Below are positions 27,757 through 36,745 of a stretch of DNA of 64,000 bases, one piece after another. The DNA lies in NCBI RefSeq assembly GCF_018336815.1, contig NZ_CP050497.1, forward strand, positions 1,550,001-1,614,000, given 5' to 3'. Below the pieces are notes generated by a model. It had not been told where the DNA came from and ran no database searches. It saw only the letters and a list, made by a program, of their open reading frames with translations. Made by a program: the position numbers and the translations under genes. Position 1 is the stretch's first letter, and each line of letters begins with the position of its first letter. This DNA is from Treponema vincentii. GTDB lineage: Bacteria > Spirochaetota > Spirochaetia > Treponematales > Treponemataceae.

Positions 27757-28506
27757 ATGCGTAGATATTTTATTGCAGGTAACTGGAAAATGCACAAAAC
27801 AAAGGGAGAAGCCGTAGATTTGGCAAAAGGTGTGGTGGAGGCTGTCAAAGGCGGAAAGCACAAATACATGATTGCTCCTTCCTTTACCGCCCTTGATGCT
27901 GTTTCTCAGGTAGTAAAGGGAACTAATGTTTTGCTTGGTGCGCAGAATATGAGTACCGATGAGCAAGGCGCTCATACCGGAGAAGTGTCAGTATTGCAGC
28001 TCAAGGATATCGGTGTACAGGTTGTTATTCTCGGCCATTCGGAACGGCGCCATATTTACGGGGAAACCGATACGATGATCAACAAAAAGGTACGGCTTGC
28101 ATTGCAACACGGGCTTGAAGCGATCCTTTGCGTCGGCGAATTGCTGGAAGAACGCGAAGCGGGGCATGCAGAAGCTGTTTGTGCATCGCAAACCGAAAAA
28201 GGCTTGGAAGGCGTAACCGCACAAGAACTGGCACGGGTTACCATTGCGTATGAGCCGGTCTGGGCAATCGGCACCGGTAAGACGGCAACACCGGAGGATG
28301 CCGATGCAATTCATGCACATATCAGATCTGTCATTGCGAAGCTCTATGGAAAAGCCGCTGCCGATGCAATGGTAATTCAGTACGGAGGTTCAATGAAGGC
28401 TGAAAATGCAAAGGCCTTACTTGCTAAAGAGAATATCGACGGCGGCTTAATCGGCGGCGCTGCACTTAAAGCCGAAACTTTCGCCCCGATTGCCCTATGT
28501 GAATAA
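27757..28506 (+). CDS. tpiA: Triose-phosphate isomerase
   Basis: A 249-aa glycolytic TIM-barrel enzyme interconverting dihydroxyacetone phosphate and glyceraldehyde 3-phosphate. Signatures are AGNWKMHKT (residues 7-15, with active-site Asn and Lys), VILGHSERRHIYGE (about 90; catalytic His), VTIAYEPVWAIGTGKTATPEDA (about 161; catalytic Glu and phosphate loop) and IQYGGSMKAENA (about 207). Length is normal. The Shine-Dalgarno TAGGAGAAGG belongs to the second copy of a direct repeat bracketing a structured leader, so expression may be tuned by RNA folding. A terminator follows. Confidence 0.98.
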   Translation: MRRYFIAGNWKMHKTKGEAVDLAKGVVEAVKGGKHKYMIAPSFTALDAVSQVVKGTNVLLGAQNMSTDEQGAHTGEVSVLQLKDIGVQVVILGHSERRHIYGETDTMINKKVRLALQHGLEAILCVGELLEEREAGHAEAVCASQTEKGLEGVTAQELARVTIAYEPVWAIGTGKTATPEDADAIHAHIRSVIAKLYGKAAADAMVIQYGGSMKAENAKALLAKENIDGGLIGGAALKAETFAPIALCE

Positions 28507-28517
28507 CGCGGAACAAG

Positions 28518-28555
28518 GCAACCGTACCGCTACTATTTTCAAACGGTTGCTTTCT
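28518..28555. terminator. Intrinsic terminator after tpiA
   Basis: GCAACCGT / ACGGTTGC stem followed by TTTCTTTTTC, 12 bp after the tpiA stop. Confidence 0.8.
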
Positions 28556-28559
28556 TTTT

Positions 28560-28589
28560 CATTCGAAATTTTGTTAAAAATTTCGAATG
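28560..28589. repeat. Satellite AT hairpin of MITE copy 3
   Basis: Perfect CATTCGAAATTTT-GTTA-AAAATTTCGAATG followed by TTTTTTT, 13 bp before the element at 28603. Confidence 0.8.
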
Positions 28590-28602
28590 TTTTTTTAGAA
28601 GG

Positions 28603-28911
28603 GGGCAACCGCATCAGGTAGGATAGATAAAAATCGCGGAAAAATTGAGACTATGAGACCATTTGAACCATCTTCAACTGCCGTACATCCGTGTACAGCA
28701 GTTGAAGGCGAGTTTTGTGCGTGCACAAAACATCGCTGTACTGACAGGAAGTCAGTGGTTCCAAACAGTATCGAGTTTTTCATTAGGAAAACTCGAAGCT
28801 AAAAAATGTACAAGGATGTACATTTTTTAGCGATGCTATCCTTGGCAGTTCCGGTTGAAATGCCTCATTTATTCTGCGGGATTGTTAAAAAAATGCCTGA
28901 TGCGGTTGCCC
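28603..28911. mobile_element. MITE-like element, copy 3, carrying a six-hairpin array
   Basis: Terminal repeats GGGCAACCGCATCAGG / CCTGATGCGGTTGCCC (perfect). Inside lie six hairpins: CTTCAACTGCCGTACA-TCCG (28672-28707, one mismatch), GTTTTGTGC-GT-GCACAAAAC (about 28712-28731), ACTGAC-AGGAA-GTCAGT (about 28740-28756), CGAGTTTT..AAAACTCG (about 28772-28795), GCTAAAAAATGTACA-AGGA with perfect 15-bp stem (28798-28831) and TGC-TATCCTTG-GCA (about 28834-28847). About 225 bp is roughly 90% identical to the array in MITE copy 5. Short ORFs here only translate repeat sequence. Confidence 0.85.
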
Positions 28912-28986
28912 TGAACACTCGATATTGCCAAGAACGGTTTTTCCGTATATACTGAATTCGATTATTACTTTATAGGAGGATCTATA

Positions 28987-29346
28987 ATGAACAAGAAAAT
29001 ACTTGCGCTGTGCGCATTTATGCTGCTTGCTGTTGTCCTGTCTGCACAGACTGTACAGCCTAAAAAGCAAAAAATTAAGGTTGAAGGGCGTGCCAATGCC
29101 TCTCTTTATCTAACTGAAATTTATAAAACCGATAACTGGGCGGAATACTATTGCGTATACGAAGAAGATAAGAACACGTTTAACGAAGATGAAGCTGAAA
29201 AGGTTATGTATGAATTCTTTTCAAATTACAAACGAGATAAAGGTTTTTCTTCCGTCGAAGTTGAGGATTTGAAAGGCGCTACCACCGGTAAGACAATGAC
29301 AACGATGGAAAAACGTGTTATTTTCCGTCATGTAAACAAACGGTAA
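28987..29346 (+). CDS. Small secreted protein of unknown function
   Basis: A 119-aa protein with a clear signal peptide (MNKKILALCAFMLLAVVLSAQT, cleavage about residue 20). The mature part is charged (TEIYKTDNWAEYYCVYEEDKNTFNEDEAEKVMYEFFSNYKRDKGFSSVEVE). I recognise no domain. AGGAGG lies 7 bp before the ATG. It is isolated between a MITE-like element and two terminators, so probably monocistronic and periplasmic. Confidence 0.8.
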   Translation: MNKKILALCAFMLLAVVLSAQTVQPKKQKIKVEGRANASLYLTEIYKTDNWAEYYCVYEEDKNTFNEDEAEKVMYEFFSNYKRDKGFSSVEVEDLKGATTGKTMTTMEKRVIFRHVNKR

Positions 29347-29355
29347 AGATACGAA

Positions 29356-29385
29356 AACCTCTAAAAACTTGAGTTTTTAGGGGTT
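29356..29385. terminator. AACCTCTAAAAAC hairpin
   Basis: AACCTCTAAAAAC-TTGA-GTTTTTAGGGGTT, 9 bp after the stop of the small secreted protein. It is a member of the TTTTTAGAGGTT family and a plausible bidirectional terminator. Confidence 0.75.
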
Positions 29386-29440
29386 ACTGTTAATTTTATG
29401 TGCATTTAAAGTGCTTTTATAGTGTGATTAATGAACTTTT

Positions 29441-29480
29441 AAAACGCTGATTGATCCTCAAACGGGTTAATCGGCGTTTT
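29441..29480. terminator. Second hairpin before the nucleotidyltransferase gene
   Basis: AAAACGCTGATT / AATCGGCGTTTT with one T-G wobble, followed by CTTTG. About 50 bp before the ATG at 29531, whose own Shine-Dalgarno is GGAGG. Confidence 0.6.
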
Positions 29481-29530
29481 CTTTGAAGCGTTGAATGTAT
29501 AGAAGTGAGTATTTATGGAGGTAAAATAGA

Positions 29531-30448
29531 ATGAAACCTACATTGTTGGTCTTAGCAGGAGGAATGGGAAGCCGTTACGGCGGCGTTAAGCAAATAGATG
29601 CGGTGGGGATGCATAATGAAACATTGCTGGATTATGCAATCTACGATGCGGTTCATAACGGTTTCGGAAAAGTAGTATTCGTTATTCGAAAAGATATTGA
29701 AGCCGATTTCCGCGAGCGTTTATTTGATAGAGTTGCCCGCAATTGCGATGCCGAATATCTGTTTCAATCTATTGATTCACTGCTTGACCCCAAAGAAATT
29801 CCGCAAACGGTGAACCGTAAAAAACCGTGGGGTACTATTCACGCCGTCCTTTGCGCGGAGAATTCCGTTAAAACACCCTTTGCCATTATCAATGCAGACG
29901 ACTATTATGGACGCAAAGCCTATAAAACGATGGCAGGGCACCTGTCAACTTTAGACAATTATTCTCCGAATCATGCGATGGTCGGCTATATTTTGGAAAA
30001 TACGATGAGCGAATCCGGTTCCGTCTCACGGGGAGTATGCAACGTTGAAAATGGAATGCTCGTTTCTATGAAAGAGCATACCAAGATTTCTTACGGTGAA
30101 GAGAACGGTAAACGGGTAATTCTCTCTCAGCTTGAAAACGGAGTAACCCACTTAACCGGTAAAGAAACCGTGTCTATGAATCTCTTCGGCTTTAGCCTTA
30201 AAGCGTTTGAAGGTTTTCACGTATTCTTTGAAGAGTTTATTAAAAAGAACATCGCAAGCGAAAAAGCCGAATGTTTGCTACCGGAAGGCGCCAGTATGCT
30301 GGTTACCAAAGGGCTCGGCACAATCAAATGTTATACCACCGATGAACGCTGGTTCGGTATGACCTATCCCGAAGACCGCGAAATTGTAAAAAAAGAAATA
30401 GCGCAAAAAATTAAAGAAAACTATTATCCTGAATTTTTGTGGAAATAA
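29531..30448 (+). CDS. Nucleotidyltransferase-family protein (sugar-nucleotide type)
   Basis: A 305-aa protein with the nucleotidyltransferase N-terminus LVLAGGMGSRYGGVKQIDAVG (residues 5-25, the LAGGxGxR..K signature) and the metal-binding NADDYYGR (about 116-123). It resembles sugar-1-phosphate nucleotidyltransferases, with KKPWGTIHAVLCAENSVKTPFAIINADDYYG as the core. The acceptor is unknown; UDP-sugar pyrophosphorylase-like or phosphocholine/inositol nucleotidyltransferase activity is possible. There are no co-oriented partner genes, and it is flanked by terminators on both sides, so it is likely a single-gene unit. Confidence 0.88.
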   Translation: MKPTLLVLAGGMGSRYGGVKQIDAVGMHNETLLDYAIYDAVHNGFGKVVFVIRKDIEADFRERLFDRVARNCDAEYLFQSIDSLLDPKEIPQTVNRKKPWGTIHAVLCAENSVKTPFAIINADDYYGRKAYKTMAGHLSTLDNYSPNHAMVGYILENTMSESGSVSRGVCNVENGMLVSMKEHTKISYGEENGKRVILSQLENGVTHLTGKETVSMNLFGFSLKAFEGFHVFFEEFIKKNIASEKAECLLPEGASMLVTKGLGTIKCYTTDERWFGMTYPEDREIVKKEIAQKIKENYYPEFLWK

Positions 30449-30510
30449 TCGGTGACTCAGAGAAACCGATTTGGGCGTCTTTAAAATCGATTGTTAGCGG
30501 AGAGTTTAAT

Positions 30511-30538
30511 ACCCCGTCACGATACTTTGCGTCGGGGT
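30511..30538. terminator. Bidirectional terminator between convergent genes
   Basis: ACCCCG / CGGGGT stem in TACCCCGTCAC..GCGTCGGGGTG between 30448 and 30549. It is close in sequence to the terminator at 44693-44714. Confidence 0.75.
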
Positions 30539-30548
30539 GTTGATTGTA

Positions 30549-31172
30549 TTATTGAACATTCTGCTTCATAAGCATCATCTGTTCCCGCTCGATTTGCTCC
30601 ATCTCCGCCGCATATACGCTATTCAGTTCGCGGTATTCATCGGCAAGAGAACCGCTGATCAACCGCAATAAAGTCATACGATGTGATACTTGCTCATTCA
30701 AAAAGCTGTTAAATTCCTCCAGCTTGCTTTCCGTATCAATGGTGGCAAGATTTTCGCAGCCGGTAAGAAAGGTATGTGTCATATACAGGATACGGGCAAC
30801 GGGTTCGGCAAATTGATAGCATTTGCGACGGTTTTTCCCCGCGGCCTTTTTCAGTGCATCTTCGGCTTCCACCATTTCACGGAAGAGTTTTACTGCTTTA
30901 GTATTTCCTGCTCGTTTAATGATGTCGCGCATTTCTTTCGTTTGTTCTTCGGGTTGGAGCGGTTTGATTCCGCCGGATTCCGTCTTTTCCGTCAGCAATG
31001 AGCTTGCGGGTTTTTGTGGCGCAATATAGTTTGAAAGTTTAACGAACGGAATAGCAAAGGCATCGGCAAACGTCCGAAGTTGTTTGATTTCTTTTTTTGA
31101 TAATACAAAGGTAAAAATAACACCGATTATCATAACGGCAAAAGCGAGATGTACCGGATTGAATTGCAGCAT
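30549..31172 (-). CDS. Membrane-anchored protein of unknown function
   Basis: A 207-aa protein with one N-terminal transmembrane helix (VHLAFAVMIIGVIFTFVL, residues about 7-24). The following cytoplasmic helical domain is rich in charged residues (EEQTKEMRDIIKRAGNTKAVKLFREMVEAEDALKKAAG; MEQIEREQMMLMKQNVQ) and probably a coiled coil. No domain recognised. A GGAGG-containing leader precedes the ATG. MITE copy 4 lies about 60 bp upstream, between this gene and the divergent 31463 gene. Confidence 0.75.
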   Translation of the reverse strand: MLQFNPVHLAFAVMIIGVIFTFVLSKKEIKQLRTFADAFAIPFVKLSNYIAPQKPASSLLTEKTESGGIKPLQPEEQTKEMRDIIKRAGNTKAVKLFREMVEAEDALKKAAGKNRRKCYQFAEPVARILYMTHTFLTGCENLATIDTESKLEEFNSFLNEQVSHRMTLLRLISGSLADEYRELNSVYAAEMEQIEREQMMLMKQNVQ

Positions 31173-31233
31173 AACTCCTCCATATCTTTTGTACCGCAGT
31201 TCCGTTGACTCGTCAATAGAAACCTGCTAGGCT

Positions 31234-31383
31234 GACGGTGTAAACGCATCAGGTACTTTTTTGAATACCCCCGCAGAATAAGAGATGTTATTCGACCAGA
31301 GTTGAACCTCTGCGCGGTTCAAATGGTCTCATAACCTCTTTATTCTGCGCTTTTCATCTAATCTGCCTGATGTGTTTGCCGTC
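31234..31383. mobile_element. MITE-like element, copy 4
   Basis: A 150-bp element with imperfect terminal repeats GACGGTGTAAACGCATCAGG / CCTGATGTGTTTGCCGTC and inner arms CGCAGAATAAGAGATGTTAT / ATAACCTCTTTATTCTGCG. The central stem is GAACCTC-TGCGC-GGTTC. Confidence 0.82.
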
Positions 31384-31397
31384 TGCTAGAAAAAAAT

Positions 31398-31429
31398 GTG
31401 GGAAGTTTTAAATCAATAAAACTTCGCAC
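31398..31429. repeat. Satellite AT hairpin of MITE copy 4
   Basis: GTGGGAAGTTTTA / TAAAACTTCGCAC with one mismatch, 14 bp outside the element. It falls in the leader of the 31463 gene. Confidence 0.7.
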
Positions 31430-31462
31430 AGAGATGGCAATTCACGAGGGGATATATATAAA

Positions 31463-32111
31463 ATGAAACAAAATAAAACAAATACCCGTGCGCGGGGCGG
31501 GGTGACGGTTATCTGTTTTCTTGTCATTCTTATTGGCCAGTTCTATCTGTTACGCAATGTAATTCATACAGAGTCTTTTTCTTTTCTTATGCTGCCTTGG
31601 AGTGCCGAACTTTTTTTTGCATTGGTTTTGATTGCAGCGATCATCTATTTGTTTATTCAGCCGATGGGATGGTATACCAAAAGACGGCTTGCTGCAGCGT
31701 TTATACTCCTTATCGCATATAGTGCGCTTACTATTTTCTACTATGAGGCGTTTAAAACCGCTTATCTTACCGGTGCTTCTTTTTGAATATGCGAGCAGTG
31801 CAGGCGGACTTGTCGGACTTAAATTAGTGCTTGCAGTTATCGGTGTGACGGCAGGCATCCCCGTTGCGCAATCCATCGACGGCAGAGAATATGCAAAACG
31901 TCTCCGCGAAAAGGTGGAAAAAAACAATGCTCAACTGACAAAAGAAACCGCGAGCGGTGCCCAACAAGATTTAATCCGTACAATCAATAAATTAAGAGAG
32001 ACAATGTCCCCGGAGGAATTGGCCGCTTTTTTACAGGAATTAAAGACTGCCGAATCGGAAACACAAACCCCGTTTGCAGAAAAATGGCGCGGATGGGGCG
32101 GGGGAGTGTAA
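31463..32111 (+). CDS. Membrane protein of unknown function, reading frame broken near 31782
   Basis: The first 107 codons (MKQNKTNTRARGGVTVICFLVILIGQFYLL...) contain three hydrophobic helices. The sequence then continues in the next frame as FEYASSAGGLVGLKLVLAVIGVTAGIPVAQSIDGREYAKRLREKVEKNNAQL and a charged tail to 32111. Removing one T from the T5 run at 31780-31784 gives ..TGASFEYASS.., a single protein of about 215 aa with four helices and a cytoplasmic coiled-coil tail. The ATG at 31632 in the second frame is not credible. GAGGGG precedes 31463. No domain recognised. Confidence 0.7.
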
Positions 32112-32240
32112 GCAGATAGTTTTTCTACAGGTTGAACTACCCCGATGGCTAAAACCACCTCAATCCTTTGACAAAAGCTCCTTTTTCCGCTATCGTTCCT
32201 GCCAGCTATGAATACATTGACGATAAAAGAATGTACCAAT

Positions 32241-33360
32241 ATGACGATGAAAACTCCTGCGCAGCATTTTTTGCAGAGCCGCTTTTGGGCGGAATTTAAA
32301 AAGGAGCAAGGCTGGACATATCGGCAATATGAGGTACGTAGTGCAGGTACTCGTTCTTTTTTACTCACGGTTTTATTGCGGCAATTGAGTCCCTTCGGCT
32401 TTCTTGCCTATATTCCGATGGGGCCGTCGATCCTCATTACGAACGATTCACATCTTCCTGAAACGGCGCAACAGCGGGGTATTTTTCTTGCGAACCTTGC
32501 AGAAAAGCTTGTTCCTTTGCTGCCTTCTTACGTTTTTTTGATTCGCTTTGATCCGCCGTGGGAATGTTCGATTAAAAACGGAAAAGCACAGGCATTCTCT
32601 TCCCAAGACTTCCCGCTTATTCCCTGTACCGGCGGAAAAACACCATGCCGCCTCATTAAGGCGGTTTCCGATATTCAGCCCCCCGATACGGTGCAGCTCG
32701 ATTTAGGGCAGCCGCTCGATGCCTTGCTCGCCGATTGTAAACCTAAATGGCGCTATAATATCCGGCTTGCTGAAAAAAAAGGCGTGCAGGTTCGCTGTTT
32801 TTCCGGAAGTCAAGCCGAAAATGTAGTACCGGTCTTTTATGAACTCTATCGTGAAACTGCTGCAAGGGACGGTATCGCCATTCATAGCGAAAACTATTAC
32901 CGCTCACTTTGCCGACTTGCTCGCGATCCTGCATTCGACACCGAACGTATACTTATTTCAGTTTATATCGCTTACTTTGAAGAAAAACCGCTCGCCGCGA
33001 TTATCACGCTTTTTTTCTCCGAGCGGAGCAGTCTATCTGTACGGCGCTTCTTCAAATGAACACCGCAATCTTATGCCTGCATACCTGCTGCAATGGCAGG
33101 CAATTCAGGATGCTCAAAAGTACGGTTGTCTCTCCTATGATTTTTACGGGATACCCCCCACCGATGATCCCAAACACCCCATGTATGGACTGTATCGATT
33201 TAAAACAGGATTCGGCGGAACGATTATCCATCGGGTGGGAACTCTTGATATTCCGGTACGGGGCTTCCGCTATCGCCTCTACTCCTATGCGGAGCGGTTG
33301 CGCTCATTTTGGTTTAAAACCCTCAAAAAGAAGATTCGCGTTCACAGCCGAAAATCGTAG
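32241..33360 (+). CDS. FemAB-family peptidyltransferase, reading frame broken near 33013
   Basis: A FemX/FemAB-type protein (about 370 aa) that would add amino acids to the peptidoglycan stem peptide or lipid II from aminoacyl-tRNA. The N-terminal half carries FLQSRFWAEFKKEQGWTYRQYEV and GFLAYIPMGPSIL. The C-terminal half carries KPKWRYNIRLAEKKGVQV, YGASSNEHRNLMPAYLLQWQAIQDAQKYGCLSYDFYGIPP and YRFKTGFGG, the conserved FemAB end. The halves are in different frames and join when one T is removed from T7 at 33010-33016 (ITLFSPSGAVYLYGASS). I prefer ATG 32241 because homologues begin near QHFLQSRFW; 32208 is the longer option. Confidence 0.86.
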
Positions 33361-33375
33361 TGCTTGGAGGAATCT

Positions 33376-35562
33376 GTGCCGGTACATGTGATAAGTGCCG
33401 ATAATTTCGGAATAAACTTTGTAAATAAAGCCTTCCTGTCTGCCGGACGGGATGAATATACCGTTCGCTTTATGCAGAATCCTGCCGAGAAACACCGATG
33501 GCGACCGCTCACTTTTAACGAGGTGGAAACGCTCATCAAGAACGGAAATACCTGCACTAACTGGAATACCTTTTTGGTGGAAGACCCTTTTACACCGTCG
33601 CTCATTAAAAACTCGCTTTTTGCCGGATTGGTGCGGATTTCCTCTTTAACCGAATGCTATCTGCGTTACCATGATTTTATTGTTCCCGCGGGGATTACCA
33701 ACAGCAAAATTATCTCCTGCGATATCGGAGCGAATTGCGCCGTGCATGATTGCGCTTATCTTGCGCACTATATCGTGGGAAATACCGTCATTTTAAGCAG
33801 AATAGATGAGATGGCGGCAACCGATCATGCTAAATTCGGTGAGGGTATCGTTAAAGACGGGGAAGATGAAGCAGTCCGCGTTACAATCGATGTGATGAAC
33901 GAAGCGGGCGGACGGGAAATTCTCCCCTTTGCGGATATGATTTGCGCCGATGCGTTTATGTGGGCGCGGTACCGCGATGATGCAAAGCTGATGGCGCAGC
34001 TGAAAAAGCTGACGCAGGCTTCTTGCGACTCCGCCCGCGGGTATTACGGCACCGTCGGTGACAACGCAGTCATTAAAAGCTGTAAGATTATCAAGGATGT
34101 CCGGTTCGGCGAGGCGGTTTATATTAAGGGCGCCAATAAGTTAAAAAATCTGACTATCCGGTCTTCCGCAGAAGAAGCAACGCAGATCGGGGAAGGGGTT
34201 GAACTGGTCAACGGGATTATCGGATACGGCTGCCGCGTGTTCTACGGCGTTAAGGCAGTGCGCTTTGTGCTCGGAAATAACTGTACGCTCAAATACGGCG
34301 CCCGCCTCATTCACTCCGTGATGGGAGATAATTCAACCATCTCCTGCTGCGAAGTATTAAATGCCCTGATCTTTCCCTACCATGAGCAGCATCATAACAA
34401 CTCATTCCTCATCGCTGCGATGATTCAGGGGCAGTCCAATATGGCGGCCGCCGCTACGGTAGGGTCAAACCACAATACCCGCGGCAATGACGGAGAGATT
34501 ATCGCCGGTCGTGGATTTTGGCCGGGGCTTTCCGCGACGCTCAAGCATAACTGCCGGTTTGCGTCCTTTGTGCTGTTGAATAAAGGCAATTATCCCGCCG
34601 AACTGGATATTCCTTTCCCGTTTAGCTTGGTCAGCGATAATTTGCGGGAAAATTGCCTCGATATTATGCCTGCCTATTTTTGGATGTATAATATGTATGC
34701 GCTTGCCCGTAATAACGATAAATTCAAGAAACGGGATAAACGGAAAACAAAGACGCAAAAGATTGAAACCGAGGTGCTTGCCTGCGATACCGCCGGGGAG
34801 ATTATGCACGCGATGATGCTGCTGGAACACATATTTGAAATTGCATGGACGGCGGCAGGAAATCAACCCGAAAGTGCTCACTATCTTTTAGCACATAAAC
34901 AGGATGAGCTGAAAAAACTGCCCCTTACTGCCGAAAACATCGAGCATTCCGCCCGCCCGGTGAAGATTCTGCACGGCGTAGATGCATGGTATGCGTACCG
35001 CGATATGCTCGTATGGTACGGGGTAACCGTTTTAGCAAAATACATCGATGAAACCGGCGCCGACGGTGAGGTGTTTAGCCGCAGTGGTGAATACTGCCGG
35101 TTCAAGCTTCAAAACGGAACAATCCCGTGGGTCAATGCAGGCGGGCAGCTGATACGCGAGGACGAATATGACCGGCTTCGCAGTAGAATTGGGGCAGGGG
35201 AGCTTACTTCGTGGCATGCAATCCACGCCGAATACGACCGGCTCTGGGAACGGTATCCCTTTGACCGCGCAGAACATGCCTATAGCGTACTCTGTCGGCT
35301 CGCCGGAGTTTCCGCCCTTACCGAATCACACTGGCGAACCTACCTTGACGAAGCGCTCCGCTTGAACCGCTACATTGAAGCACAGGTTCTTATCACCAAG
35401 AAAAAAGACTACACCAATCACTTCCGCGATATTACCTACCGGAATCGCGCGGAGCGGGATGCTGTACTCGGCTATGTTGAAGACAACGCCTTTGTGCAGC
35501 AGTCCAAGCAGGATGCGCAGCACTATGCTGAGCTTTTTGCACGGGTAGGGGAAAGGTTGTGA
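33376..35562 (+). CDS. DUF4954 left-handed beta-helix protein
   Basis: A 728-aa protein of the DUF4954 family, common in spirochaetes and Bacteroidetes. After an N-terminal region with LIKNGNTCTNWNTFLVEDPF, residues about 95-330 form a hexapeptide beta-helix (ITNSKIISCDIGANCAVHDCAYLAHYIVGNTVIL; GVELVNGIIGYGCRVFYGVKAVRFVLGNNC; MGDNSTISCCEVLNALIFPYHEQHHNNSF). The C-terminal half is helical. Beta-helices of this type often belong to acyl- or nucleotidyl-transferases, but the function is unknown. GTG 33376 follows TTGGAGG at good spacing and is preferred over TTG 33364, which overlaps that ribosome binding site. Confidence 0.9.
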   Translation: MPVHVISADNFGINFVNKAFLSAGRDEYTVRFMQNPAEKHRWRPLTFNEVETLIKNGNTCTNWNTFLVEDPFTPSLIKNSLFAGLVRISSLTECYLRYHDFIVPAGITNSKIISCDIGANCAVHDCAYLAHYIVGNTVILSRIDEMAATDHAKFGEGIVKDGEDEAVRVTIDVMNEAGGREILPFADMICADAFMWARYRDDAKLMAQLKKLTQASCDSARGYYGTVGDNAVIKSCKIIKDVRFGEAVYIKGANKLKNLTIRSSAEEATQIGEGVELVNGIIGYGCRVFYGVKAVRFVLGNNCTLKYGARLIHSVMGDNSTISCCEVLNALIFPYHEQHHNNSFLIAAMIQGQSNMAAAATVGSNHNTRGNDGEIIAGRGFWPGLSATLKHNCRFASFVLLNKGNYPAELDIPFPFSLVSDNLRENCLDIMPAYFWMYNMYALARNNDKFKKRDKRKTKTQKIETEVLACDTAGEIMHAMMLLEHIFEIAWTAAGNQPESAHYLLAHKQDELKKLPLTAENIEHSARPVKILHGVDAWYAYRDMLVWYGVTVLAKYIDETGADGEVFSRSGEYCRFKLQNGTIPWVNAGGQLIREDEYDRLRSRIGAGELTSWHAIHAEYDRLWERYPFDRAEHAYSVLCRLAGVSALTESHWRTYLDEALRLNRYIEAQVLITKKKDYTNHFRDITYRNRAERDAVLGYVEDNAFVQQSKQDAQHYAELFARVGERL

Positions 35563-35696
35563 TGGAATTATGACATGGAGAAAGCTATGGTTTGTAATGT
35601 AAATGAAAGGTTCTATAATCCGTATACAAAGAACGGCAAGACACCATGGCAACTGCATTAAAAATATCTTCAACGGGTGCCTTCCTTCTGTGCGAA

Positions 35697-36172
35697 AGGG
35701 TAAACGCATCAGACAGAGTAGAGGGAACCTCTAAAAACTTCAGTTTTTAGAGGTTTTCCTTGATTTTAATTTGAGACGTTTTTAATAAGTCATTTATATT
35801 TATAGACTTATTAAAAACTCGACGGGCACCTCTATTCCGAAGGATGCGAAGCAAATCTAACCGAGTTTTTAGAGGTGCCCTAGATATAAATCGCGAAAAA
35901 ATTGAGACTGTGAGACCATTTGAACCATCTTCAACTGTTGTACATCCGTGTACAACAGTTGAAGGCGAGTTTTGGTGCGTACACCAAAACATCGCTGCAC
36001 TGATAGGAAGTCAGTGGTTCCAAACAGTATCGAGTTTTTCATCAGAAAAACTCGAAGCTAAAAAATGTACAAGGATGTACATTTTTTAGCGATGCCATCC
36101 TTGGCAGTTCTGGTCGAATAGTCTCAATTTTTTCGCGGGGATATTAAAAAAGCGGCCTGATGCGTTTACCCT
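35697..36172. mobile_element. MITE-like element, copy 5, composite with nested hairpins
   Basis: A 476-bp element with perfect 16-bp ends AGGGTAAACGCATCAG / CTGATGCGTTTACCCT. Nested inside are AACCTCTAAAAAC-TTCA-GTTTTTAGAGGTT (35726-35755, perfect), GTTTTTAATAAGTC..GACTTATTAAAAAC (35778-35818, 14 bp), GGGCACCTCTA..TAGAGGTGCCC (35824-35880) enclosing a unit repeated at 52761, and a six-hairpin array (35929 to about 36110). The array starts with CTTCAACTGTTGTACA-TCCG plus its perfect complement and matches the one in copy 3. This accounts for the whole 670-bp gene-free stretch; ORFs here are translated repeats. Confidence 0.85.
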
Positions 36173-36231
36173 GTCTCGTTTATCCTTTATCCTTTTTTTA
36201 TTTTGCCGATATTGATTACGGAGAATATACT

Positions 36232-36727
36232 ATGAAAAAGCGGATACCGATAGTGCTTTTATGCTGCACTATGCTGTATGGTGCGGTATATGCGAAAACA
36301 ATCGGTTTTGCTTGTATCTATAATTCCGATGCACCGACCGGAGCAGACGAGCTTACGGCAGCGCTTGAAACCGAGCTTTTTGACTTCTGTTTTGATCAAG
36401 GGATGATAGCAACCAGTAGCGAATATATAGTAGAAAACTATGAACGGTACAAGGATAATGCTTCTCTGCTCAAACGCTTCGATTCATCGATTGACTATTT
36501 AGTTGCGCTGTATTGCGAATATCAGCAAGCTTTTGGCGATACTGTAAATAGACAAAGACCGGTCATTGAATGGAAGAACCTCGAATGGAAGTTCATCGAT
36601 TTTTTCCTCTCAAAATATCATTTTTGAAGAGAAGATCGACCCGAAAACAATACCGGAAATTGAATTAAGGCGGAAAATAAAAAGCGCCGGTCAAGCTATC
36701 GGTACAAGTATGTTGGAAACTTTATAG
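36232..36727 (+). CDS. Small secreted protein of unknown function, frame broken near 36602
   Basis: From ATG 36232 (ACGGAGA upstream): signal peptide MKKRIPIVLLCCTMLYGAVYAKT, then ELTAALETELFDFCFDQGMIATSSEYIVENY. The frame ends prematurely at 36627, but the next frame continues with SSQNIIFEEKIDPKTIPEIELRRKIKSAG..TSMLETL to 36727. Removing one T from T6 at 36600-36605 joins them as EWKFIDFSSQNIIFEEK. The full protein would be about 164 aa, exported. The SPOR-domain gene follows 18 bp later, so the two are probably one operon. No domain recognised. Confidence 0.72.
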
Positions 36728-36745
36728 GGTAAAAAGGGGATACAG

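Noticed and set aside
28595..28783. Short minus-strand ORF with a PSTAVHGCTAVEDGSNG-like sequence (also 35747-35992, 35844-36089, and tails at 14453-14524 and 14990-15092)
   Set aside because: The similar peptides arise because the hairpin TACATCCGTGTA translates to V-H-x-C-T in several contexts. They are translated repeat DNA, with no ribosome binding sites or conserved starts.
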